Assembly (NCBI GenBank): GCA_041591635.1
Contig: JBFHRO010000019.1
Location: 1 to 25,384, forward strand
Source of the DNA: JACKOD01 sp041591635
GTDB lineage: Bacteria; Pseudomonadota; Gammaproteobacteria; Pseudomonadales; Oleiphilaceae
Direction: 5' to 3'
Length of the DNA stretch: 25,384 nucleotides
The notes beneath the pieces were generated by a model that saw nothing but the letters and a program-made list of their open reading frames with translations, was not told the origin of the DNA and made no database searches. Of this stretch, positions 7,354-14,992 are shown in pieces. Within the stretch, counting starts at the first letter, position 1. Each line of letters starts with the position of its first letter. The position numbers were made by a program, and so were the translations under genes.

Positions 7354-8979
7354 ATGATTCTCGATGGTAAACGTGCCCTCGTGATTGACGACATGGGAGC
7401 AGCGGTCGCCATCGCGCGCAACATGCTGTTGCAGCTCGGGGCGCGCCAGGTGGATACGGCAAATGACTATCAATCGGCGTTCAAACAACTGGTACAGCGC
7501 AACTACGATCTGGTGCTCTGCGATTTCAACCTGGGCATGGGGCTCAACGGCCAGCAGTTACTGCGCGACTTGCGCCACATTTCGCGCCTGAGCTACACCA
7601 CCTTGTTTGTGGTGGTATCGGCAGAGCGCACCAAAGACATTGTACTGGGCACCATTGAATGCGAGCCCGACGGCTACATTGCCAAGCCCTTCACCCAGGG
7701 CGATTTCAAAAACCGCATTGCCAAACTGCTCGACATGCAGGGGGTGTTCCTGGAGTTCAACAAGGCACTGGATGCCAAGGCCTATGACAGCGCCTTGTCA
7801 CTGGGCGCCAAAATCGCCGCCGAACACCCCCAATACCGCAGCCAATGTTTGCGCAAAACCGCCGGCATGCTGTACGAACAGCAGCGCTACCCGGAAGCCT
7901 TGGCCCTGTTCGAGCGGGAGCTGGAAAAGCGCGATCAGGCCTGGGCCCGAATCGGCCGGGCGCGCTGCATTGCCGAAATGGGCAACACCAAAGAAGCCAT
8001 CACCGAGTTCGAGCAGATCATCAAGGATCACCCGCTCGCCATTGCCGCCATGGAGAGCATGGCCGTGTGCCATCTCAAGGAAGGGCGCAAACGTGACGCC
8101 CAGCAGGCGGTGCAGCAATCGCTGGAACTCTCCCCCATGAGTACCGACCGCCAGCGCTGGATGGGTGATCTGAGCATGGAAATCGGCCAGATGGACTCCG
8201 CCCTCAAGGCCTACAAGTCGGTTATCAAGCTGGCCGAAGGCACCCTCAAAGAAACCCGCAAGCAGCATGAAACCTATGTCAAGGCGATTCGCAAAGCGGT
8301 TGAATCGGAAACGGATACCAAGGCGCGGACCGAACTCATTGCCGAAGGCCGCAACCACATCAAGGCGGCGATGAAAAAGTGGGAAACCGGCAACGAGTTG
8401 CTTAACTACAACGCCGCCATGTTCCGGGCACTGGAAAAATACAATCAAAATCAGGCGGAGGAAGCCATTGCCATTGTCGATGCCACCATTCAGCGCCACA
8501 AGGATGAACTGGCCATCGACCCCGAAATGGTTATTGATGTGGCTGAAACCAAGTTCTTCACCGGCGATCGCCCCGGCGCGGAAGTTTTGCTGCGCAAGCT
8601 GATGAAGGACTACGAAGACAACAAGGCGCTGGTAGAACGGGTACGGGCCATCATCGACACGCCCTTACCCTATTACAAGCGGGTGTTTATCACCGAAATG
8701 AACCGCAAGGGCAAACACCAGTACGACCAGGGTGATTACGACGGCGCGCTGCAATCCTTTCGGCAGGCGCTCAACGAATATCCGCAACATCCGGCCATCA
8801 ATCTCAACGCCGCCCAATGCATTCTTAAAATGATCGAAGCCGGCACCCGCGCCGCCGGCGCTCTCACCGAGGCGAAGAAATACCTCGATGCCAGTGTGGC
8901 GCTGGAACCCGAGCATCCCGAGTTCAATCGCAAACAGGCGTTCACGCGCTATCTCGAGAAGGCGCTCAAAAACACCTGA
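7354..8979 (+). CDS. Response regulator receiver domain fused to TPR repeats
   Basis: The 541-residue protein has an N-terminal REC domain and a long tetratricopeptide-repeat region. The phosphorylation site is complete: acidic D12 and D13, phosphoacceptor D57 in LVLCDFNLG, S89, and K111 in DGYIAKPF. From about residue 130 TPR-like helices follow (for example EALALFERELEKRDQAWARI), with a further repeat near 455-515 (GDYDGALQSFRQALNEYPQHP). There is no DNA-binding domain, so the output is likely protein-protein contact. No histidine kinase is adjacent. The ATG at 7354 has no Shine-Dalgarno sequence close by. AAGAGGAT lies about 30 bases upstream, well placed for an in-frame ATC codon at 7330 that would add eight residues. 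No in-frame ATG or GTG precedes 7354 before a stop at 7273. Confidence 0.9.
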   Translation: MILDGKRALVIDDMGAAVAIARNMLLQLGARQVDTANDYQSAFKQLVQRNYDLVLCDFNLGMGLNGQQLLRDLRHISRLSYTTLFVVVSAERTKDIVLGTIECEPDGYIAKPFTQGDFKNRIAKLLDMQGVFLEFNKALDAKAYDSALSLGAKIAAEHPQYRSQCLRKTAGMLYEQQRYPEALALFERELEKRDQAWARIGRARCIAEMGNTKEAITEFEQIIKDHPLAIAAMESMAVCHLKEGRKRDAQQAVQQSLELSPMSTDRQRWMGDLSMEIGQMDSALKAYKSVIKLAEGTLKETRKQHETYVKAIRKAVESETDTKARTELIAEGRNHIKAAMKKWETGNELLNYNAAMFRALEKYNQNQAEEAIAIVDATIQRHKDELAIDPEMVIDVAETKFFTGDRPGAEVLLRKLMKDYEDNKALVERVRAIIDTPLPYYKRVFITEMNRKGKHQYDQGDYDGALQSFRQALNEYPQHPAINLNAAQCILKMIEAGTRAAGALTEAKKYLDASVALEPEHPEFNRKQAFTRYLEKALKNT

Positions 8980-8992
8980 GGCCCACAAACAC

Positions 8993-9045
8993 AAAACGCC
9001 TCAGCCCTTGGGCATCCCTGCCTGAAGGCGTGAGGCGTTTTTTCC
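8993..9045 (+). terminator. Intrinsic terminator of the REC-TPR gene
   Basis: AAAACGCCTCA (8993-9003) pairs perfectly with TGAGGCGTTTT (9031-9041), and the T-run extends to 9043. It starts 14 bases past the stop codon. The A-run on the other side means it could also end the hydrolase transcript arriving on the minus strand. Confidence 0.85.
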
Positions 9046-9084
9046 TGATCGCAGCAAGAAAAGAGCCGTTTTAGCGTTTCAAAC

Positions 9085-10134
9085 CTAGTTGTTCAACGTG
9101 GTATAGACCTTGTTGGACATGCTGGTGCTGGCACCGCCGTTGACCCAACGCACCTTTTTGCCCAGGCTCCACCATTTGCTTTCGGTGGTGGTGGCAAAAT
9201 CAACGGTGATGCCGTTCTTGCTGAAGTTATTGCTCACGGTGGCAAATTCGCTGCCGGTGCTGTTGTTGATAGCGCCGCCATGGTTGGTTTTTTCACCCAT
9301 CAACACCGCGTAGTGATTGTACCAGAGCGACGCGGGTGCCTTGCTCACCGACTCGATCACACCGTTGTTGGCGATGCTGCGACTGCAGGAATCGTATTCA
9401 CCGTCGGCAGGTGCGCCGCAGGCACTGTGTACCGGCACCACGCTGTCATCCATTCCCTTGAGAAAAGGCTTGGTGACCCCCGCATACTCCCAGCCCGTGC
9501 CGACAAAACGCAACCTTGGATAGCTGCTGTTCGACATGGCGATGGTGCGCGCATTGGCCGGCTGCAAATCATACATGACGCCCATTTTGCCTTTTTCCGG
9601 GGTAAACCCCATAAAGGTGTTTACCGCCGATTTCTGCACGCTGTTGACCCAGCCACTGCCTTCCGAAATCGCCACGGCCAGATCGGCCATTTCAGTACCG
9701 CCGCCGGCACCGGCAAAATCCAGAACCGCCAGCACCTTGAATTTGGTGTTGCTGATGCCCCAGGCCGACAGGTTCTGCAACGCATAGCGTGTTACCAGAT
9801 CGCCGGTGGAGTGAGTCACAATCACGCAGCCGGCACTGCAGGTACCGTTGTTGGCCAGCGTGGTGATTTGCGCCTTGATTTTATCCTTGATACCCCCGCT
9901 GATCCGGTCTGCAGAAGACCAGTACAGCTTGGCTTCGGCCTTGCTGCCCCAGTACGCAGACCAATAGGTATCGGCGCTGGATTTCAGGGTTGCGTCATTG
10001 GGGAGGGTTTTTAGATCTGTGGATCGAAAACCATGCACCAGTACCACATTCTTGCCCGCCAGTTTGGCTTCGGCGACCAGGGTCATGCCAAGCAGGGAGA
10101 TGCAGAACAGGGCTTTTATTATTGTTTTTGACAT
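9085..10134 (-). CDS. Secreted alpha/beta hydrolase, lipase/esterase-like
   Basis: The 349-residue protein starts with a Sec signal peptide (hydrophobic core FCISLLGMTLVAEA, cleavage near A23). The mature part shows an alpha/beta hydrolase: the oxyanion-hole segment VVLVHGF (H34-G35), the nucleophile elbow VTHSTGD with S109, an acid candidate in KGMDDSVVPVHS, and a histidine in YNHYAVLMG or TNHGG. The elbow is T-H-S-T-G rather than the usual G-x-S-x-G. Cysteines pair locally (C99 and C103, then CGAPADGEYDSC), as in exported enzymes. AAGGTA lies before the ATG. It is downstream of, and probably co-transcribed with, the signal-anchored protein at 10244-11434. Substrate is not known; a triacylglycerol or ester lipase is the likeliest reading. 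Confidence 0.75.
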   Translation of the reverse strand: MSKTIIKALFCISLLGMTLVAEAKLAGKNVVLVHGFRSTDLKTLPNDATLKSSADTYWSAYWGSKAEAKLYWSSADRISGGIKDKIKAQITTLANNGTCSAGCVIVTHSTGDLVTRYALQNLSAWGISNTKFKVLAVLDFAGAGGGTEMADLAVAISEGSGWVNSVQKSAVNTFMGFTPEKGKMGVMYDLQPANARTIAMSNSSYPRLRFVGTGWEYAGVTKPFLKGMDDSVVPVHSACGAPADGEYDSCSRSIANNGVIESVSKAPASLWYNHYAVLMGEKTNHGGAINNSTGSEFATVSNNFSKNGITVDFATTTESKWWSLGKKVRWVNGGASTSMSNKVYTTLNN

Positions 10135-10228
10135 AGAACTTACCTTCGTTGTGGAGTGTTTTTGTTGTTGTGTGAGATCCTCTCTTGACTGCGTCCTTCA
10201 GGGGTTGCCCGAAGCCGGGGAATGAGCC

Positions 10229-10249
10229 CTGTAACCGCACGGGTTACAG
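10229..10249 (-). other. Hairpin spanning the stop codon of the upstream hypothetical gene
   Basis: CTGTAACC (10229-10236) and GGTTACAG (10242-10249) are perfect 8-bp complements around a 5-base loop, and the TAA stop at 10244-10246 lies in the stem. A second short GC hairpin (CCCG/CGGG near 10208-10220) follows downstream. Neither has a T-run, so they may stabilise or partly attenuate the message before the hydrolase gene. Confidence 0.5.
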
Positions 10250-11434
10250 TTGGCCCAGTTTGCGCAAAAAAGCCAACCGCTCTTGCGCGAATTCATCCTG
10301 GGGGGGGGTGGGGTCGTAACTGCCAAGGCTGAAACCGCTGACGGCCCAGGCCTTGCGCAGACTCATACCTTCCAGATCGTGGGGTTCATTGTCGGGGGCG
10401 CTGCGCACAATGCGCACATCCCGCAGCTCATAAGGGCCTTCATCGCCACCCACCGCCAGCGCCTGAGCGTGAGCCTTGAGTTCCAGTGTGGCTCGAATTC
10501 CCTGCAACGGCCCTTCTGCCTCCAGATGCACCAGTGGCGCCTGGGTGCTGGCACTGTAAAGATTCGCCGTCACAAAGTAGTAGCCCGGGCGTCGCACCTG
10601 AAACTGCAAGGGAATCAGCAATTCGCTCAGGTGCTGGCGGCTGCCGCCCACATCCATCAACACCGCCACCGGCGGATTGAATTTCAGGGGTGCCGTTGCA
10701 ATCAGGGGGTGCTCATCCACCTCGGCGCGCACCGCCACCTGCAATTCAACCGGCCACTGGCGGGAATTGGTGGCATCCAGCGTCAACTGACCGAAAAAAC
10801 GGGCCGAGCCCGACTCCTGGGTTTGACTCTGCCAGCTGATGTTCTCAAGCCACTGTCCACCAAGACTGGTTAACTGGGCAATACCCTCGACGCTGGCGCC
10901 TTCGGGCAAATTATCCAGCTTCAGTTCAACATCGATCGTTTGGCCGGGAAAGGCCTGATGCTGCGACAAGGTAAGGGCTAACCCCAAAGGTTTATCCAGG
11001 CCATCCACCGGAAAAGGCGTAGAAACCGAAGATTTGGACGGCGGCAGATAACGGGCCAGATCCTCTTGCGAGGTAATGGGTTGCGAACCCACCGGATAGC
11101 GGCTGGCCTCTTCATACATATCGGCCACCTGCATCAGTTGGGCTTTAATGACTTCGGCGGCATAGGGGTTTTCTCCATCGAAAACCTCTTCGCCCGCCAC
11201 ATCAGTGACGTTGAACAACTCAATCCCGGCCGAGGTGGCGGGAAGCTGCTCCGACAGGGAAAGGGAATCCTGCATCGCCGGCATGGGTTGCATAGCGACG
11301 AGAGGCGAAGGTAACGCCTTGGCCGCGACAACCGCAGGCGTTTCATCCTGGGGCTGACTGAGCAGAAAGAAAACCAGGGCAGTCAAGGGCGTCGCTGCCA
11401 GGGCAGTGCCCAGCAGATAGAATCGTTTTTTCAT
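10244..11434 (-). CDS. Exported hypothetical protein upstream of the hydrolase (DUF4785/choice-of-anchor-like, tentative)
   Basis: The 396-residue protein has an N-terminal KKR stretch and a hydrophobic segment (residues 5-26) that could be a signal peptide or membrane anchor. A low-complexity Ala/Pro/Met linker follows to about residue 65, and the rest looks like beta-sandwich domains. The C-terminal half has GYYFVTANLYSA and VHLEAEGPLQG strands, which recall the DUF4785 or choice-of-anchor-X type of gammaproteobacterial exported proteins; this is from memory and not certain. No catalytic motif is seen. It precedes the secreted hydrolase by 109 bp on the same strand, so it may help its folding, surface retention or activity, but it does not look like a classical Lif lipase foldase. 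The ribosome binding site is weak. Confidence 0.65.
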   Translation of the reverse strand: MKKRFYLLGTALAATPLTALVFFLLSQPQDETPAVVAAKALPSPLVAMQPMPAMQDSLSLSEQLPATSAGIELFNVTDVAGEEVFDGENPYAAEVIKAQLMQVADMYEEASRYPVGSQPITSQEDLARYLPPSKSSVSTPFPVDGLDKPLGLALTLSQHQAFPGQTIDVELKLDNLPEGASVEGIAQLTSLGGQWLENISWQSQTQESGSARFFGQLTLDATNSRQWPVELQVAVRAEVDEHPLIATAPLKFNPPVAVLMDVGGSRQHLSELLIPLQFQVRRPGYYFVTANLYSASTQAPLVHLEAEGPLQGIRATLELKAHAQALAVGGDEGPYELRDVRIVRSAPDNEPHDLEGMSLRKAWAVSGFSLGSYDPTPPQDEFAQERLAFLRKLGQL

Positions 11435-11838
11435 GTTTGTGTACTCTGATTATTGTTGTTTTTATATCGCTTGCCTGGATTGCACACCGACATGACGGTG
11501 TTAATGTCTGTCGATTTTTTTTACATTATTTGCGATGACACTATCGTCATTAACGCCTTCGGTCGAGGGAAAAACAGGTCAAAACAGGCCATTTCGCGTT
11601 TTTTTGTGATGCGTATCACAGACTCTGTCAGCCTTATTTACACCCTGTATTGGACTCATTAATCCGCCGGAGACGCTTTTTTGGCGACCCTTGGGCTAAC
11701 CGGCAACGCGTACCCCGGCGGCAATTTGTGATCGGCCGGGCAGTCTCGCAGTACAGGCCATTTACGCCCCCCGGGAGACTGGCCCATAATCGCCACTGAT
11801 TTGGTTTGTTCTCTCACCTACCCGATTGCGATTGACTT
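11435..11838. other. 404-bp divergent intergenic region, AT-rich near the hypothetical gene
   Basis: This gap separates the hypothetical/hydrolase pair (-) from the acyltransferase (+). It holds the CRP-type site at 11605-11620 and two inverted repeats: ACACCG/CGGTGT at 11484-11501 and ATGAC/GTCAT at 11535-11550. A loose AGTCTC/GAGACT pair lies at 11742-11779. No credible gene is seen. Confidence 0.6.
11605..11620. promoter_or_regulatory. Perfect CRP/Vfr-type binding site
   Basis: TGTGATGCGTATCACA matches the consensus TGTGA-N6-TCACA exactly. It lies about 170 bases upstream of the signal-anchored hypothetical gene and about 220 upstream of the acyltransferase. A role in cAMP-dependent control of the secreted hydrolase pair is plausible, but the distance to either transcription start is unknown. 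Confidence 0.7.
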
Positions 11839-12801
11839 ATGGGCCACGCCTCGCCGGCTATTGCTGCGCATACCAGTGCAAACTTTTCACTCGCGAAAGT
11901 GCTGGCCATTTTCATGGTGGTCACCGGACACTGGTTTACCGGAACCATTCTGTGGATTCCTGTGACTTTTGGATTATTCGTTTTTGCCTATTCATCGGCC
12001 TTTTTTACCGCGTCCATTTACGGTACCCGTGTGGACTCCGGCCGCTTCTGGAAGAAAAAATTTCAACGCCTGGGCTTGCGATTTCTGATGACCTCGGCGT
12101 TCATCTCGCTGCTGTTGCTGTTTTCTGACAAACCTGTGTTTCACTGGCACACGCTGCTGCATTTCGTGGGCCTCTCCGGTTTGCTGAACTGGCTGCAACT
12201 GCCCAATCAGAGTGGTCTGGGTGCAGGACTCTGGTTTTTTACCCTGCTTTTGGGCTTTTACCTTGTTTACCCTTATATTGCCAAGGCAAAGCACCACCCA
12301 CGACTATCGCTGGCGCTGGCACTGGTGGCCGTTTTCGTGGCTGTCTATCTTGAAGAGCAGGTCAAAGTCGGCCACGAATTGTGGCTGACAATGCTGGGTT
12401 TCTGGCTGGGTTCACTGGCGGGGTTGCATGCAATCCAGATCCGGGCGCGTTACCCGTTGATGAATCTCGTGCTCGGTTGCGTACTTCTGATTGTCTTCAA
12501 TCTGGTCGCGGGCACAAACCGTTTTAACACGGCACTTATTTGCTTCACCTCCATTAATGCCGGACTCTGGTTAACCTTTGCTCGGCTTCCGCCGGCCTTT
12601 TTTCGCGCCGGCATACATAAGCTGGAGCAGTGCCTGCTTGAGATTTACCTGATTCACACCTACCTGTTTATTCACCCGACCGGCGTCAACGGCCTCGATT
12701 ACCTGATTTCCGGTTTCATCATCGTCATCACGGCCATGGGGTTGAACAAAGTCATTACCTGGGTCGATCACTGGCTGACAAAAAGCAAGGTGCCATCCTA
12801 A
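11839..12801 (+). CDS. Acyltransferase 3 family membrane protein
   Basis: The 320-residue protein is an integral membrane protein with about nine or ten spans. The N-terminus has the family pattern LAKVLAIFMVVTGHW, in which the histidine is the conserved catalytic candidate (H31). The middle has GLWFFTLLLGFYLVYPYI, matching the WF...YL..P segment of acyltransferase 3 proteins. These transfer acyl groups, commonly acetyl, to sugars of LPS, exopolysaccharide or glycolipid. Compared with the usual 350-400 residues it is somewhat short. The glycosyltransferase gene starts 65 bp downstream on the same strand, suggesting a shared role in surface glycan work. The ATG at 11839 has no strong ribosome binding site. 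Confidence 0.75.
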   Translation: MGHASPAIAAHTSANFSLAKVLAIFMVVTGHWFTGTILWIPVTFGLFVFAYSSAFFTASIYGTRVDSGRFWKKKFQRLGLRFLMTSAFISLLLLFSDKPVFHWHTLLHFVGLSGLLNWLQLPNQSGLGAGLWFFTLLLGFYLVYPYIAKAKHHPRLSLALALVAVFVAVYLEEQVKVGHELWLTMLGFWLGSLAGLHAIQIRARYPLMNLVLGCVLLIVFNLVAGTNRFNTALICFTSINAGLWLTFARLPPAFFRAGIHKLEQCLLEIYLIHTYLFIHPTGVNGLDYLISGFIIVITAMGLNKVITWVDHWLTKSKVPS

Positions 12802-12866
12802 AGGGTGATGCGTGGCGACCGCCAATGACTCAGGACTGATCACCACACGACTATGAGGACAACATC

Positions 12867-13838
12867 GTGTCACGAAAAAACCGCCCGACGAATAACTCAC
12901 CCCTGGATCACCAGGAATACGATGTCACGGTGGTGGTGAGTGCCGCCAGAGAAGACCTTCTGGTATTGGCAGAAACCCTGCGGCACACCCTGATTGCCTG
13001 TGAGGGGCTTAAGGCAAAAGTCTATTTGCTGGTCAACGGTAACGAATCACTGGCCAAAGACGTCAAGGCCCTGATGGGTGCCAAGTACAAAAACCAGCCG
13101 GTCGCCCTGTGGTTTTTTGAGCAACCCGACAAGGCCAACTGCTGGAATACCTATGTTTATGCACTGGCCCCCAAGGCCACACTGCACTTTTTCATTGATG
13201 GCTATGTGCGGCCCCGACCCGACAGTTTCAGGCTCGCCCTTGACTACGCCAGGGCGAATCCGGTGCTGGCCATTACCGGGGTGCCGACCAGCGGCCGCAG
13301 TTCGGCCCGACTGCGGCAGGAAATGCTTGCTCAGGGAGGCATTCACGGCAACCTGTACGCACTGACGCAGGACAGCCTCGAAAAACTGCAAGCCATCGGA
13401 TTCAAACTGCCGCTGGGAATCTACCGCACCGATCCGCTCATAGGTGCAGTAATCAATTTCAACTTCGATAACGCAAACCATGCATGGAACAGTCGCGGCG
13501 TCACGGTGCTGGAACAGGTCACCTGGGAAATCACTCCGCAGCGCTGGTATTCGTACCGGGATCTCAAAGCGCAATTCAACCGGCGTCTGCGTCAGGGCCG
13601 GGGCGTTCTCGAAAACCTCGCCATCAAAAACCACCTTGCCATCAACAAACGACCGGTGCGGGAGCTGCCGGTTACTGCCAGCGACATGATCGCCAACTAC
13701 CTGCAGACCCATCCCTTGTCCAGAGACACGCTGTTGCGCCATCCGGTTGTCTGGCTGGCATATCGCAAGCTGCGCAAAGAAGGCACTATCGACCTGCCGG
13801 CCCTGCTGGAACGATGCCGACGTTACAGCCAATGGTAG
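12867..13838 (+). CDS. Family 2-like glycosyltransferase
   Basis: The 323-residue protein has a GT-A-type N-terminal half: YDVTVVVSAAREDLLVLAETL (strand 1 and helix), VYLLVNGNE, EQPDKANCWNTYVYAL (like the GK-x-x-A-x-N segment) and LHFFIDGYVRP, where D111 takes the place of the DxD metal site. The C-terminal half is basic (RRLRQGRG) with no obvious membrane span. The start is a GTG at 12867 preceded by GAGGA at good spacing. It follows the acyltransferase and is probably co-transcribed. Donor and acceptor are unknown; the replacement of DxD by IDG lowers certainty about catalysis. Confidence 0.7.
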   Translation: MSRKNRPTNNSPLDHQEYDVTVVVSAAREDLLVLAETLRHTLIACEGLKAKVYLLVNGNESLAKDVKALMGAKYKNQPVALWFFEQPDKANCWNTYVYALAPKATLHFFIDGYVRPRPDSFRLALDYARANPVLAITGVPTSGRSSARLRQEMLAQGGIHGNLYALTQDSLEKLQAIGFKLPLGIYRTDPLIGAVINFNFDNANHAWNSRGVTVLEQVTWEITPQRWYSYRDLKAQFNRRLRQGRGVLENLAIKNHLAINKRPVRELPVTASDMIANYLQTHPLSRDTLLRHPVVWLAYRKLRKEGTIDLPALLERCRRYSQW

Positions 13839-13873
13839 CTGCAGGATACGCATAACCGTCGCCAGCCTGTCTG

Positions 13874-13909
13874 GCACGAGCCGCACGAGCCGCACGAGCC
13901 GCACGAGCC
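13874..13909. repeat. Four exact 9-bp tandem copies of GCACGAGCC
   Basis: Four uninterrupted identical copies (13874-13882, 13883-13891, 13892-13900, 13901-13909) lie between the glycosyltransferase stop and the 3' end of the first RTX gene. Perfect identity suggests recent slippage. Confidence 0.9.
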
Positions 13910-13928
13910 CGCCGTTATCCGGCGGACT
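13908..13928. other. GC-rich hairpin between convergent genes
   Basis: CCGCCG and CGGCGG flank a short TTATC loop right after the 9-bp repeats. It may slow transcription from both sides, but no T-run follows, so it is not called as a terminator. Confidence 0.45.
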
Positions 13929-13946
13929 CACTGGATTGGCAAGAAG

Positions 13947-14906
13947 TTACCGAATCAGCGCCTGAACCGGGGCGGGCAGGTCGGTCAGGCTGGCGGCAAC
14001 CGGCACGCCCGAACGCAAATCCAGCACCTCAACATTGGCCAGTGCACCGTCACTTGTCATGTCTCGTCGGGTGCACACCAAAAACTCGGTATTTTTCAGA
14101 CTGACCGATACCCGCAGGCCGTCATCATCGGTGCGCGCGCCCGCATCGAACTGATTGGCAATCGAACGCAAGGAGAAGCGCACTATCTGGTCTATCCCCA
14201 GGGCTTCGAGAGCACTGGCATGGGCCGCCCGATCCACCAGAGAACAAAACCCGGGCGAGTCAGACACCTTGACCGTCGGCTGGTGGTACGCGTCTACAAA
14301 GATGCCGTCGAAATCGTTGCTGCCAGGCGTGCCGGCGGCGTTTACGGCAAAAAAGGGCGCCCCGGCTGTCTCACCCGCGGCATTTTTTTGCTCCCCGATC
14401 ACCCCGAAAATCACGACATCAATGCCTTCACCACCATCAAAAAAATCACTGCCATCGCCCGGTGCCCAGATGAAGGTGTCGTTGCCGGCGCCGCCAAAGG
14501 CGCGGTCCCGGTTATCGGCGCCCCGATTGTCGCCATCGACGCTGGCGTTGAAATCCTCGGTGCCGCCGATCAGTATGTCATCGCCCTCCCCACCGACTAA
14601 CACATCGGCCCCCAGGCCACCGATAATGAGATCATCGCCAGGGGTGCCATAGAGTACATCGGTGGCGCGCAGGCTCTGGTTGGTGGCGCCGGCAGGCCCG
14701 CCGGGGTTGTCAGCCAGCAACCGGTGCGCCCGGGTGTTGAGATCATTGCCCGTGATGGGCGTATAGGTTTTGACTGGCGAACTTGTCGGGGTGGCGTAGT
14801 TGTTCGAGTCGTCACTGGAGCAGGCCGAGATCAGCCCGGCAGTCAGTGCAACGGCGAGAGAAAGGGTGCTGCGGCGATACAGGGTGTGCCATCTGTGCTT
14901 GTTCAT
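13947..14906 (-). CDS. RTX-repeat calcium-binding lipoprotein
   Basis: The 319-residue protein has a lipoprotein signal: hydrophobic SLAVALTAGLISAC with lipidation Cys29. Residues 85-115 carry RTX-type nonapeptides (YGTPGDDLI, IGGLGADVL, VGGEGDDIL), and a second group lies at 137-165 (FGGAGNDTF, FDGGEGIDV), which should form calcium-bound beta-roll turns. The C-terminal 150 residues match no family I know but are shared with the adjacent paralogue (GAPFFA, DFDGIF, PGFC, EFLVC). C221 and C278 are conserved and may form a disulfide. It is the last gene of the sigma/anti-sigma/RTX group. The gap to the previous gene (14907-14992) contains an A-rich run on the plus strand built from AAAAAGT-like units. 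Confidence 0.8.
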   Translation of the reverse strand: MNKHRWHTLYRRSTLSLAVALTAGLISACSSDDSNNYATPTSSPVKTYTPITGNDLNTRAHRLLADNPGGPAGATNQSLRATDVLYGTPGDDLIIGGLGADVLVGGEGDDILIGGTEDFNASVDGDNRGADNRDRAFGGAGNDTFIWAPGDGSDFFDGGEGIDVVIFGVIGEQKNAAGETAGAPFFAVNAAGTPGSNDFDGIFVDAYHQPTVKVSDSPGFCSLVDRAAHASALEALGIDQIVRFSLRSIANQFDAGARTDDDGLRVSVSLKNTEFLVCTRRDMTSDGALANVEVLDLRSGVPVAASLTDLPAPVQALIR

Positions 14907-14992
14907 CTGTTAAGTCCAAAAGTAAAAAGTAATAAAAAGAAAAAAGTAAAAAGCCACTGGTGTGATGCGAATGGAAAACGGGGCCAACCTGA

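Noticed and set aside
13047..13931. 294-codon minus-strand frame with an LVR repeat at its start
   Set aside because: It is antisense to the glycosyltransferase, and its repeat is just the 9-bp DNA repeat read through.
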